From Pannonibacter sp051860505 (GTDB lineage: Bacteria > Pseudomonadota > Alphaproteobacteria > Rhizobiales > Stappiaceae): a DNA stretch of 64,000 nucleotides. This document shows, piece after piece, positions 56,552-64,000 of the stretch (the stretch's first letter is position 1; each line of letters begins with the position of its first letter). Under the pieces are notes generated by a model. That model worked only from the letters and a program-made list of their open reading frames with translations, searched no databases and had not been told where the DNA came from. The position numbers were made by a program, and so were the translations under genes. Where the stretch lies: NCBI RefSeq assembly GCF_051860505.1, contig NZ_JBHYDX010000027.1, positions 9,634-73,633 of the forward strand, given 5' to 3'.

Positions 56552-58437
56552 TTGATCGCTCCCGTCTTGGCCGCCAGCGCTTCGTCGTACCACCAGATGG
56601 TGGGGAAAGCGAAAGTGAACTCCGGCATGGTCTTGGGGTGACCGAAGCGGTTCCAACGCACTGTGCGGTCCACGTCGGCATAGAACTGCGGCACTACGTA
56701 GTGGTTCCACAGTAGCACCCGGTCGAGCGCCTTGGTTGCCGCCAGCAGTTCCTCGCGATCCTTGGCGAATACGATCCGGTCAATCAGCTTGTCGATCGCC
56801 GGGTTCTTGATGCCGGCGTAGTTGCGCGACTGCTCCCGGTCCGCCGCTTCAGAGCCCCAGTAGTCCCGCTGTTCGTTGCCCGGAGACAGCGACTGGCCCC
56901 AGACCAGCGTTGCCATATCGAAATCACGCGCGTTGATCCGGTTGATATATTGCGGCTGGTCGACGATGCGCAGGATCGTCTTGATGCCGATGCTTTCCAG
57001 GTTCTTGGAATAGGGCAACAGGTTCCGTTCGGCGCTCTTGTCGAAATAGAGCATCTCAATGGTGAACTGCTCGCCGGTCTTCGGGTCGATCAGACGCCCT
57101 CCATCCAGCTTGTAGCCGGCGGCGGTCAGAAGCTTGACGGCTTCGCGCAGGTTCGTGCGGACGTTCTGCGGGTTGCCGCCGACAGGGTTCTTGAACTCGG
57201 TGGTGAAGACCTCTTCCGGGATTTCGCCGCGAAGACTTTCCAGGATTTCCAGTTCGAGGCCCTCAGGCAAGCCGGTTGCGCCAAGGTCTGTTCCAGCGAA
57301 ATAGGAGCCGATCCGCTTCAACAGGTTGGCAGATACGATCTCGTTCGTGGTCTCGAAGTCATAGGCATAATTAAGCGCCTGTCGGACGCGCGGGTCCTGG
57401 AACTTCTCCCGGCGCAGGTTCGGTACATAGGCCTGCATGCGGCCGGAGCCCTTGTCGACGAACTCCTCCTTCACGACGCGACCATCGCGAACAGCAGGGA
57501 AGTCATAGGCCTTTGACCACTGACTGGCGCTGAGTTCCTGGCGAAAGTCATACTGATCGCCCTTGAAAGCCTCCAGCTCAACAGCCTGATCGAGAAACAC
57601 CGCATAGCGGATTTCGTCAAAGTTGTTGGTGCCGACGCGGATCGGCAGATCATTGCCCCAGTAGTCCTTCACCCGCTCGTAGACAATGTCGCGATTGGCA
57701 GCAAAGGACTTGATCTTATAGGGACCAGAGCCCAGCGGCGGCTCAAGCGTGCCGCGGCCGATATCACGCTTCTCGCCCTTGTCGTTCGTTCCTTCCCACC
57801 AGTGCTGCGGCAGCACCAGCACCTGGCTGACGATATGCGGCAGCTCCCGGTTGCCCTTGGTGTCAAACTCGAAGCGGACGATCCCGCCAGGCAGTTCCTC
57901 CGCCTTGATGACGTTCTTGTAGTAGAATTTCTGCGGCGGGCTCAGTTCGGTTGCCTTCTGGAACGACCAGACCACATCGGCTGCGGTGATCTGCTGTCCG
58001 TCGTGCCAACGTGCCTTCGGATTGATCCTGTATTCAACCCAGGAGTAATCATCCGGATAACGCATCGCATCGGCGATGACGCCATAGGAGGCGCTGATAT
58101 CGACCTCATCGAGCGCCGTCTCCATCAGGTTGTCATACATCAGGCCCAGGCCGGGCGCGGTGTTGCCCTTCGGCAGGATCGGGTTGAACGTATCGAAGCC
58201 GCCGGTGTCGGACAGACGCACAACACCGCCCTTGGGCGCATCCGGGTTGACATAATCGAAGTGCTTCGCATCAGGCCCGTATTTCGGCGTACCCGCGAGA
58301 GCGGTCGCGTGATGCCAGGCGGGCTCGGTCGTCTGCGCCCGAACCGGCCCTGCTGCCATCACCATGGGCAGGGCAAGAAAAAGACTAGTCGCAAGGGCAA
58401 GAAAGACGGGTCTGGGGGCCTTCGGGCCTGCGGTCAT
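56548..58437 (-). CDS. yejA: extracellular peptide-binding protein, YejA-like (first of two)
   Basis: About 629 residues of SBP_bac_5. A Sec-type signal peptide (LALATSLFLALPMVMAAG) is cleaved near VRAQ. The mature part has YGPDAKHFDYVNPDAPKGG, YRINPKARWHDGQQITAADV and LGSGPYKIKSFAANRD, and ends FPTIWWYDEALAAKTG. GGGAG seven bases before ATG 58437 fixes the start. It is the first gene of the importer operon. Unlike its neighbour it has no twin-arginine leader, so the two binding proteins may use different export routes. Confidence 0.92.
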   Translation of the reverse strand: MTAGPKAPRPVFLALATSLFLALPMVMAAGPVRAQTTEPAWHHATALAGTPKYGPDAKHFDYVNPDAPKGGVVRLSDTGGFDTFNPILPKGNTAPGLGLMYDNLMETALDEVDISASYGVIADAMRYPDDYSWVEYRINPKARWHDGQQITAADVVWSFQKATELSPPQKFYYKNVIKAEELPGGIVRFEFDTKGNRELPHIVSQVLVLPQHWWEGTNDKGEKRDIGRGTLEPPLGSGPYKIKSFAANRDIVYERVKDYWGNDLPIRVGTNNFDEIRYAVFLDQAVELEAFKGDQYDFRQELSASQWSKAYDFPAVRDGRVVKEEFVDKGSGRMQAYVPNLRREKFQDPRVRQALNYAYDFETTNEIVSANLLKRIGSYFAGTDLGATGLPEGLELEILESLRGEIPEEVFTTEFKNPVGGNPQNVRTNLREAVKLLTAAGYKLDGGRLIDPKTGEQFTIEMLYFDKSAERNLLPYSKNLESIGIKTILRIVDQPQYINRINARDFDMATLVWGQSLSPGNEQRDYWGSEAADREQSRNYAGIKNPAIDKLIDRIVFAKDREELLAATKALDRVLLWNHYVVPQFYADVDRTVRWNRFGHPKTMPEFTFAFPTIWWYDEALAAKTGAIK

Positions 58438-58550
58438 TATCTGTCTCCCGATGCAAGAGCGGAGCCGACGAACGACTCTGTTCACCTGAAACAGAGTGTA
58501 AGTGTCAGCTGGCCGCTCCGTCACCGGAGAAATGTGGAGATGACAGAAAT

Positions 58551-59969
58551 TTAAGATCCGCTGGCTGCCCGCACCCCCGGAAACAGGGCGTTGAAGCGTT
58601 CTTTCTTCTGCGCATACATGCGGGTATCGGCGAGTTCCAACAATTCGAGGATCGTTTTGGCATCTTGCGGATAGGATGCGATCCCGACACTGGCCCGGAC
58701 GGTAACCGTTATGCTGCCGAGCTGCATAGGCTCGCTGACGGTTGCGGCCAGACGCCGGCTGAAAAGGGTCACATCTGCCTGGGCCATGGTCCCCGGCGTC
58801 AGCACTACGAATTCGTCTCCGCCAATTCTGGCCACTGTATCGGCGCGCCGCGTCATCGCTCTCAATCGTTGGCCGATTTCGATCAGCATCTGGTCGCCAA
58901 TAGCGTGGCCATGCTGATCATTGATCGGCTTGAACGCGTTGAGATCGACGAAGAACACCTGGAAGCCGAGGCCCGATCGGTCGCTCAGGTTCGCCAGTTG
59001 TTCCATCCGGTCTTCCAGCAGGCGGCGATTGGGCAGGCCGGTCAGCGGGTCGTGATGCGCCAGCTGGCGCGCACGTACCATTTCGGAGATGACCAGAAAT
59101 CCCATGCCGGCGACAATCAAGGTCGCACCATAGCCGGCGATCAGGGCCAGCCACAGTTCCTTCGACATCTGCATCCAGCCGCCTTGCGGAAAGGCGGCGA
59201 GTTGCCATCGGGTGGCTCCGGGAAGCTCCACATCAAGCCGTGCGGCGTCGGCTTCAAACAATGCCGGATCGCCGAGGATCGCCGCGCCTTCGCGCTCACC
59301 GCTGGCAGGAACCTGGAGCGCGATTTCATAGCCCTGCATCACCGGCTTCAGGTCTGCTGCCGCCAGCATCGCCTCCTCCTCGAAGACGACGGAGCCGATG
59401 CCCCAGTAAGTTCTGGCGCTTTCCCCGGCGCCGGCAAAAGCCGGTACGAATATCGGGATCCGGGCAATGATCGCGCGTCCGCCCTGGACAAGGTTGACAG
59501 GTCCCACCAGCACGACTGAGCGAGTTTCCATGGCCTTGCGGATGCCGGGCCACTGCTCGCGATTGCTCGCATAGTTGAGGCCAATCGCTTTTTCATTGCC
59601 CTGAAGCGGATGCACGAAGCGCAGCACATTGTCCGGTGCCAGCGCGACTGAACGGATGCCCTTATCCAGCGCCATCATTTCCGCGCTGTAGCGGCGAAAC
59701 TGCAAGTCACCGAGGCGCGGATTGATGACGACATAGTTCATCAAGCCCGTGCCCAGCGATACCGAACGGCCAATGGCGCCCAGCAGCCGCGCCCTTGCCT
59801 CGGACAAGACCGAGACAGCAACTGCCTTGTGCCGGTCGACATTTGCATCCCGGATGAGGCCGCCGACATAGGTCGTCATCGCCAGCCCGACACCGAGTAC
59901 AACGACCGCCGTCACCAGGGCTTGCCAGAATCCATTACGCCGCTTGAGCAGGTTGAGCGTGCGAAGCAC
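58551..59969 (-). CDS. CHASE-domain diguanylate cyclase
   Basis: About 472 residues. A membrane helix (QALVTAVVVLGVGLAMTTYV) is followed by a periplasmic CHASE sensor (about 45-270), a second helix (ALIAGYGATLIVAGMGFLVI) and a GGDEF domain. The catalytic motif RIGGDEFVVL is intact and the RRAD inhibitory site lies exactly five residues upstream, so it should be an active c-di-GMP synthase with product inhibition. GTG 59969 is preferred because GGGAAGGG lies six bases upstream; the longer TTG-started frame begins beside the cytochrome c terminator. The ligand is unknown. Confidence 0.87.
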   Translation of the reverse strand: MLRTLNLLKRRNGFWQALVTAVVVLGVGLAMTTYVGGLIRDANVDRHKAVAVSVLSEARARLLGAIGRSVSLGTGLMNYVVINPRLGDLQFRRYSAEMMALDKGIRSVALAPDNVLRFVHPLQGNEKAIGLNYASNREQWPGIRKAMETRSVVLVGPVNLVQGGRAIIARIPIFVPAFAGAGESARTYWGIGSVVFEEEAMLAAADLKPVMQGYEIALQVPASGEREGAAILGDPALFEADAARLDVELPGATRWQLAAFPQGGWMQMSKELWLALIAGYGATLIVAGMGFLVISEMVRARQLAHHDPLTGLPNRRLLEDRMEQLANLSDRSGLGFQVFFVDLNAFKPINDQHGHAIGDQMLIEIGQRLRAMTRRADTVARIGGDEFVVLTPGTMAQADVTLFSRRLAATVSEPMQLGSITVTVRASVGIASYPQDAKTILELLELADTRMYAQKKERFNALFPGVRAASGS

Positions 59970-60068
59970 TGCGATCCCTTCCCTGTGCCAGCCTCCATTG
60001 GCCAGCACCAGAAGCTGACCATAGGACAGCTTCGTAAAAAGAGGATTGTTGTGTTCATTCAAACAACG

Positions 60069-60093
60069 AAAAACCGCGCCCCGAGGGGCGCGG
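60069..60093 (-). terminator. intrinsic terminator of the cytochrome c gene
   Basis: A perfect 9-bp stem CCGCGCCCC/GGGGCGCGG with a two-base loop (60074-60093) and T5 on the minus strand (60069-60073), 30 bases after the cytochrome c stop. Confidence 0.85.
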
Positions 60094-60123
60094 CTTGGTG
60101 AAACCGATTTCGCCAGGTTGTGA

Positions 60124-60669
60124 TTACTGCAGGGGAACCGGGCTGTCGGACATGCTGTTCATGTAAACAATCATGTCAGCGCGTTCTTCGCTCTTCTTGA
60201 GGCCGGCGAAACCCATCGAAGTACCAGGCACATGCGCCTTCGGGTTCTGGAGGTAGGCGTAAAGCTGTTCGAGCGTCCACTCCGGGTTGCTCTCGCCAAA
60301 GGCGACCATCGCTGCGGAGTAGGAGAACCCTTCATGCGATGCCGGCTTGCGGTCGACGATGCCCCAAAGGTTCGGACCAACCTTGTTGGCGCCGCCCTTG
60401 TCAAAGGTGTGGCAGGCCGCGCACTTCTTGGCAGCCTTCTCGCCGCCTTCAACAGTGGCCGCGACAAGACGCTCGGACAGCGGCACTGTTTCCGGCACAG
60501 CCTCGACCGTCGACGCATCGCTCTCGGCGCTTTCCACCACAATCTCATACCCCGGCTGGTTCGGGATGGTCGGCGTGAAAATGACGTCAGAGACGATCCC
60601 CACACCCATCGTCAGCAGCAGCACCATCAAAACCGCACCTGCGGCCTTGTTCAGCTCAAAGGAATCCAT
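60124..60669 (-). CDS. membrane-anchored c-type cytochrome (CycM-like)
   Basis: About 181 residues. An N-terminal uncleaved helix (GAVLMVLLLTMGVGIVSDV) anchors a periplasmic class I cytochrome c. The heme site is KKCAACHTFDKGG, with the Met ligand in GTSMGFAGLKK. An acidic linker lies between anchor and heme domain. Rhizobial CycM shuttles electrons between the bc1 complex and cytochrome oxidase. ATG 60669 (MDSFELNKA) is chosen over the longer frame. It is divergent from kdsB, the same neighbourhood as in rhizobia. Confidence 0.9.
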   Translation of the reverse strand: MDSFELNKAAGAVLMVLLLTMGVGIVSDVIFTPTIPNQPGYEIVVESAESDASTVEAVPETVPLSERLVAATVEGGEKAAKKCAACHTFDKGGANKVGPNLWGIVDRKPASHEGFSYSAAMVAFGESNPEWTLEQLYAYLQNPKAHVPGTSMGFAGLKKSEERADMIVYMNSMSDSPVPLQ

Positions 60670-60823
60670 TCGGTAAGGCTCCAGATTAACGCGCCCATGG
60701 CCCGCACCCTCTCCGGAGCGAGCCACAATCTGCCTTCATCAAATTTGGCTGGAACCTACAAATTTTTTGACGCCGCTGTCCATAGGTATAAAAGTCGCGG
60801 CACACTGAATTCGTTATCAGGCG

Positions 60824-61603
60824 ATGCTTTTTCGCCCTGATGCCGTCCAGAGCGCACCGGAGCCGGTCGTGACATCCGCACTTGTAGTTATTCCCTCCCG
60901 AATGGCGGCAACCCGTTTGCCCCAAAAACCACTTGCTGACATTGCCGGCAAACCGATGATTGTCCGCGTTCTGGAGCAGGCGCTGGCGGCCGACATCGGT
61001 CCGGTGGTTGTGGCCTGTGACGATACGCGCATCCTCGAGGCTGTTCGCGATCATGGTGGTCAGGCGGTCCTCACCCGGACAGACCATGAGTCCGGCTCGG
61101 ACCGCATCCACGAAGCGGCTTCCTTGATGGACCCTGATCGCCGGCACGACGTGATTCTCAATCTCCAGGGTGACGTCCCTCTGATCGAGCCGGCCGCCAT
61201 CCGTGCTGCCTTCGATCCCCTGGCCGACCCGCAGGTGGACATCGGCACCATCATGACCGAGATCCGGACTGAGGCGGACCGGCTGGATCCGAGTTTCGTC
61301 AAGGCGATTGCCTCGCCCATAGCCGGGCCGCGCCATCGGGCGCTGTATTTCACCCGCGCCACCGCTCCAACCGGCCCAGGTCCGCTTTACCAGCACATCG
61401 GCGTCTACGCCTATCGTCGCAGCGCGCTCGACCGCTTTGTTTCCCTGCCGCCATCTGTCCTCGAACAGCGCGAAAAGCTGGAACAGCTGCGTGCGTTGGA
61501 GGCCGGCATGCGCATTGACGTCAGCCTCGTTGACAGCGCGCCGATGGATGTCAACACGCCACAGGACCTTGAGCGCGCCCGCAAGGCGCTTTCAGGGCTT
61601 TGA
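60824..61603 (+). CDS. kdsB: 3-deoxy-manno-octulosonate cytidylyltransferase
   Basis: 259 residues. CMP-Kdo synthase activates Kdo for lipopolysaccharide inner core. The nucleotide-binding N-terminus LVVIPSRMAATRLPQKPL, the HESGSDRIHEA block, ILNLQGDVPLIEP and HIGVYAYRRSALDRFV are all present. ATG 60824 is used. GTG 60869 (MTSALVVIPSR) has CGGAG nearby and would give a more typical length, so the true start is uncertain. It is followed by pheA after 62 bp. Confidence 0.94.
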   Translation: MLFRPDAVQSAPEPVVTSALVVIPSRMAATRLPQKPLADIAGKPMIVRVLEQALAADIGPVVVACDDTRILEAVRDHGGQAVLTRTDHESGSDRIHEAASLMDPDRRHDVILNLQGDVPLIEPAAIRAAFDPLADPQVDIGTIMTEIRTEADRLDPSFVKAIASPIAGPRHRALYFTRATAPTGPGPLYQHIGVYAYRRSALDRFVSLPPSVLEQREKLEQLRALEAGMRIDVSLVDSAPMDVNTPQDLERARKALSGL

Positions 61604-61665
61604 CAAGGCCGTAACCTTCACATGTCATCACTCCCCGACCGAGATGAAAGAAAGCCTCCACGCTG

Positions 61666-62556
61666 ATGTCTGACCGCAAGAAGATCGTGTTCCAGGGCGA
61701 AACCGGTGCGAATTCGCACATGGCCTGCCGCAGTGTCTATCCGGATTACGTGGCCGTGCCCTGCGCGACCTTCGAGGACTGCTTTTCCACCATGGAATCG
61801 GGCGAAGCCGATTTCGGCATGATCCCGGTCGAGAACTCGATCGCCGGCCGCGTTGCCGATATCCACCACCTGTTGCCGCGCTCGAACCTGCACATCATCG
61901 GCGAGTATTTCATGCCGATCCGCTTCCAGCTTATGGCGCCGAAGGGTGCGCGGATCGAGACCCTGAAAAGCGTGCAGAGCCACGTTATGGCGCTTGGCCA
62001 GTGCCGCAACATCATCCGCGACCTCGGGCTCAAGGCCATCGTTGGCGCGGACACGGCCGGTTCTGCCCGCCAGATCGCGGAGCTGGGCGATCTCACCGCC
62101 GCCGCGCTTGCCCCTGAAATGGCCGCCGAGGTCTATGGGCTCGATATCCTGAAGCGGAACGTTGAAGACGCCGAGCACAACACAACGCGCTTCCTGATCC
62201 TGTCCCGCGAACCGGCCCGCGCCGCCAACAGTGGCCAGCCGGTGATCACCACCTTCATTTTCCGCGTCCGCAACGTGGCCGCCGCCCTTTACAAAGCCCT
62301 CGGGGGCTTTGCTACCAACGGCGTCAACATGACAAAGCTGGAATCCTATCAGCTCGAGGGCCAGTTCTTCGCCTCCATGTTTTATGCCGACATCGAAGGC
62401 CACCCGGACGACAAGCACGTTGCGCTTGCGCTCGAGGAACTTGCCTTCTTCTGCGCCGAGCTGAAGATCCTCGGCGTCTACCGGGCCAATCCGTTTCGCG
62501 AAAAGATCCGCGAGCCGGAAGCCAACCGCGCCCTGCGCCCCAATGCAGCCCAGTGA
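61666..62556 (+). CDS. pheA: prephenate dehydratase
   Basis: 296 residues: a monofunctional enzyme converting prephenate to phenylpyruvate in phenylalanine synthesis. The catalytic domain has FQGETGANSHMACR, GMIPVENSIAGRVADIHHLL in two stretches, and the TRFLILSRE motif with the essential Thr. A C-terminal ACT domain (GGFATNGVNMTKLESYQLEG, about 215-240) would bind phenylalanine for feedback inhibition. No chorismate mutase part is present, normal for alphaproteobacteria. Confidence 0.95.
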   Translation: MSDRKKIVFQGETGANSHMACRSVYPDYVAVPCATFEDCFSTMESGEADFGMIPVENSIAGRVADIHHLLPRSNLHIIGEYFMPIRFQLMAPKGARIETLKSVQSHVMALGQCRNIIRDLGLKAIVGADTAGSARQIAELGDLTAAALAPEMAAEVYGLDILKRNVEDAEHNTTRFLILSREPARAANSGQPVITTFIFRVRNVAAALYKALGGFATNGVNMTKLESYQLEGQFFASMFYADIEGHPDDKHVALALEELAFFCAELKILGVYRANPFREKIREPEANRALRPNAAQ

Positions 62557-62587
62557 CTTTTCCGCCAGACACCACAAGGCAGGCCAA

Positions 62588-63589
62588 ATGACCAATGTGA
62601 CCTACGATGCCCTGTGCATCGGCAATGCCATCTGCGATGTGTTCGCGCATGTCGAGGACGACTTCCTCGTCGCGGAGGGTCTGGTAAAGGCCTCAATGCG
62701 CCTCATCGACACCGGCGAGGCGCTGCGCCTTTACGACAAGATGGGCCAGACCGTGCGCATCTCCGGCGGCAGCGCCGGCAACACCGCCGCCGGCATCGCT
62801 TCGCTCGGCGGCAAGCCGGCCTATCTCGGCAAGGTTGCCCGTGACGAGCTGGGCGACAGCTATGCCCATGACATGAAGGGAACCGGCGTCTACTTCAACA
62901 CCGATCCGCTGGTGGGCGGGGCACCGACCGCGCGCTCGATGATCCTGATCACGCCGGATGGCGAGCGGACCATGAACACCTATCTCGGCGCCTGCGTCGA
63001 GCTGAGCCCCAAGGATGTCGACCCCGCCGTCGTGGCAGCGTCGGCCGTGACTTACATGGAAGGCTACCTGTGGGATCCTCCGGCCGCCAAGCTGGCGTTC
63101 CTTGAGGCCGCCAAGGTCGCCCACGAGAACGGCCGCAAGGTCGGCCTCACCCTGTCCGACGCCTTCTGCGTCGACCGTTATCGCGACGAGTTCCAGGGCC
63201 TTCTGCGCGACGGCGTCGTCGACCTGATGTTCGCCAACGAGCACGAGTTGAAGTCGCTCTACCAGACAGCTGATCTGGACACGGCCATTGCCGCCGCCCG
63301 CGAGACCTGCAAGCTGACCGCGCTGACGCTTGGCAGCAACGGCGCCATGGCCATCACCCGCGAGGCAACCGTGCATGCCCCGGCGCTGAAGGTCTCCGAA
63401 GTGGTCGACCTCACCGGAGCCGGCGACCTGTTTGCCTCAGGCTTCCTGTTCGGCCTCGCCCGCGACTTCGACCTGAAGACCTCGACCGAACTCGGCTGTC
63501 TCTGCGCCTCCACCGTCATCACCCACGTCGGTGCCCGCCCGGAACGTCCGTTGAAGGCCGTTGCAGCGCAATCCGGTTTTCCGGTCTGA
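62588..63589 (+). CDS. adenosine kinase-like PfkB family sugar kinase
   Basis: A 333-residue ribokinase-superfamily enzyme. The N-terminal GGSAGNTAAGIASLGG substrate loop and the C-terminal LTGAGDLFASGFLFGL block, with the catalytic Asp in GAGD, are intact. Rhizobial orthologues are annotated as adenosine kinase, and the substrate is not proven by sequence. ATG 62588 (MTNVTYDALCIG) is preferred over 62543 because of AAGGCAGG upstream. It lies 31 bp after pheA. Confidence 0.9.
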   Translation: MTNVTYDALCIGNAICDVFAHVEDDFLVAEGLVKASMRLIDTGEALRLYDKMGQTVRISGGSAGNTAAGIASLGGKPAYLGKVARDELGDSYAHDMKGTGVYFNTDPLVGGAPTARSMILITPDGERTMNTYLGACVELSPKDVDPAVVAASAVTYMEGYLWDPPAAKLAFLEAAKVAHENGRKVGLTLSDAFCVDRYRDEFQGLLRDGVVDLMFANEHELKSLYQTADLDTAIAAARETCKLTALTLGSNGAMAITREATVHAPALKVSEVVDLTGAGDLFASGFLFGLARDFDLKTSTELGCLCASTVITHVGARPERPLKAVAAQSGFPV

Positions 63590-63616
63590 GACACACGGCC
63601 ACGCAACACTGACCAG

Positions 63617-63640
63617 AAGGCGCCCCACAGGGCGCCTTTT
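63617..63640 (+). terminator. intrinsic terminator after the PfkB kinase gene
   Basis: AAGGCGCCC, loop CACA, GGGCGCCTT, then T to 63640. A perfect 9-bp stem 28 bases after the stop. Confidence 0.92.
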
Positions 63641-63660
63641 GACGTGGTGCAGGTTGTTGA

Positions 63661-63719
63661 TGTCACCCCGGGCGGAGCGTAGCGGAGACCCGACTTTCCA
63701 TACACAGGGGCCTACTCAT
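63661..63719 (+). repeat. dispersed GC-rich repeat, copy 1 (forward)
   Basis: Begins TGTCACCCCGGGCGGAGC and ends GGGGCCTACTC. It shares its start with copy 3, and its two ends with the inverted copy 2. It has no coding potential and resembles the short palindromic repeats scattered between genes in alphaproteobacteria. Confidence 0.65.
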
Positions 63720-63806
63720 TCGCAGAGCGACCGTTTCGACGCACCCGTCGTGCCTCACACCTATTCGCTACACCGTTCCTCGCCTCAACCGGACCGCTCT
63801 GGAAGC

Positions 63807-63846
63807 GAGTAGGCCCCGGCTCTCGCGTTGCTCGGCCGGGGTGACA
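63807..63846 (-). repeat. dispersed GC-rich repeat, copy 2 (reverse)
   Basis: Reverse complement begins TGTCACCCCGGCCGAGCAAC and ends GGGGCCTACTC, matching both ends of copy 1. Copies 1 and 2 face each other across about 90 bp, so the transcript could form a long hairpin. Confidence 0.65.
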
Positions 63847-63942
63847 ACCGAGAGTGATGTTGACGCACAGAACGGCATCGAGACGTCCGAAGCCACAAAA
63901 AAGGCGCCCCACCGGGCACCCGACTGCTGACAAACCCTCTAT

Positions 63943-63990
63943 CGTCATCCCGGGCGCAGCGGAGCGGAGACCCGGGACCGGAGAGCCAAG
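63943..63990 (+). repeat. dispersed GC-rich repeat, copy 3 (forward, near window edge)
   Basis: CGTCATCCCGGGCGCAGCGG followed by AGCGGAGACCCGGGACC. It is close to copy 1 over the shared GTCA(C/T)CCCGGGCG core and GCGGAGACCCG. The region 63641-64000 contains no supported gene; it holds only these repeats and a partial copy of the terminator hairpin near 63896-63915. Confidence 0.6.
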
Positions 63991-64000
63991 GTCTCTTCTA

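Noticed and set aside
59970..60062. TTG 60062 as the start of the CHASE diguanylate cyclase
   Set aside because: It lies next to the cytochrome c terminator and has no good ribosome site, whereas GTG 59969 has GGGAAGGG at the right distance.

Overview
The window is a GC-rich chromosomal segment of an alphaproteobacterium, most likely of the order Hyphomicrobiales (Rhizobiales). This rests on gene order: ubiB-ubiE / mutM-enoyl-CoA hydratase-rpsT / dnaA-dnaN-recF-gyrB, and cytochrome c / kdsB-pheA. It also rests on ornithine-lipid (olsB) and phospholipid N-methyltransferase genes, GANTC (CcrM-type) motifs, and a two-binding-protein YejABEF-like peptide importer. I cannot name the genus from sequence alone. 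Nearly all of it is ordinary chromosome. I see no prophage, insertion sequence or CRISPR array.

Layout. 0-9.4 kb: end of a possible NUDIX gene, a histidine phosphatase, a lytic transglycosylase, olsB, a hybrid histidine kinase, a ComM/YifB ATPase and an exported cyclase-family protein. 9.4-14.5 kb: gshB, yraN-rsmI, an LpoA-like lipoprotein and coaBC. 14.5-22.2 kb: a DUF2256-photolyase pair, mmcB, an alpha/beta hydrolase coupled to hslU, hslV, two tandem FMN reductases and a phospholipid methyltransferase. 22.3-25.8 kb: dnaJ and dnaK (dnaK contains a 10-N assembly gap). 25.9-32.5 kb: alkB, an AT-rich island with a frameshifted NYN-domain nuclease behind a terminator-like hairpin, ubiB, ubiE, mutM, enoyl-CoA hydratase and rpsT.

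32.5-40.3 kb is the replication block: an AT-rich gene-poor gap with GANTC sites, a rhodanese, dnaA, dnaN, recF and gyrB, with clear intrinsic terminators. 40.4-49.9 kb is more accessory: a cysteine-rich PadR regulator with an operator-like palindrome and its MFS transporter, a GGDEF/EAL protein, RlpA, an Fe-S type photolyase, tRNA-Arg(CCG), an FNR/FixK-type regulator, a small secreted CxxC protein and an AGE-family epimerase. 50-58.4 kb is one tightly overlapping operon for peptide uptake (two binding proteins, yejB, yejE, yejF) with a vapBC-like toxin-antitoxin pair inserted between yejE and yejF. 58.5-63.6 kb: a CHASE/GGDEF diguanylate cyclase, a membrane cytochrome c, kdsB, pheA and an adenosine-kinase-like sugar kinase. 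The last 350 bp hold copies of a short dispersed repeat in both orientations.

The most interesting non-routine items are the NYN nuclease island with its hairpin leader and T7 frameshift, the toxin-antitoxin pair built into the importer operon, two candidate small RNAs with their own promoter and terminator, the PadR/MFS pair with paired cysteines, and the GANTC-containing palindromes in the gap upstream of dnaA.
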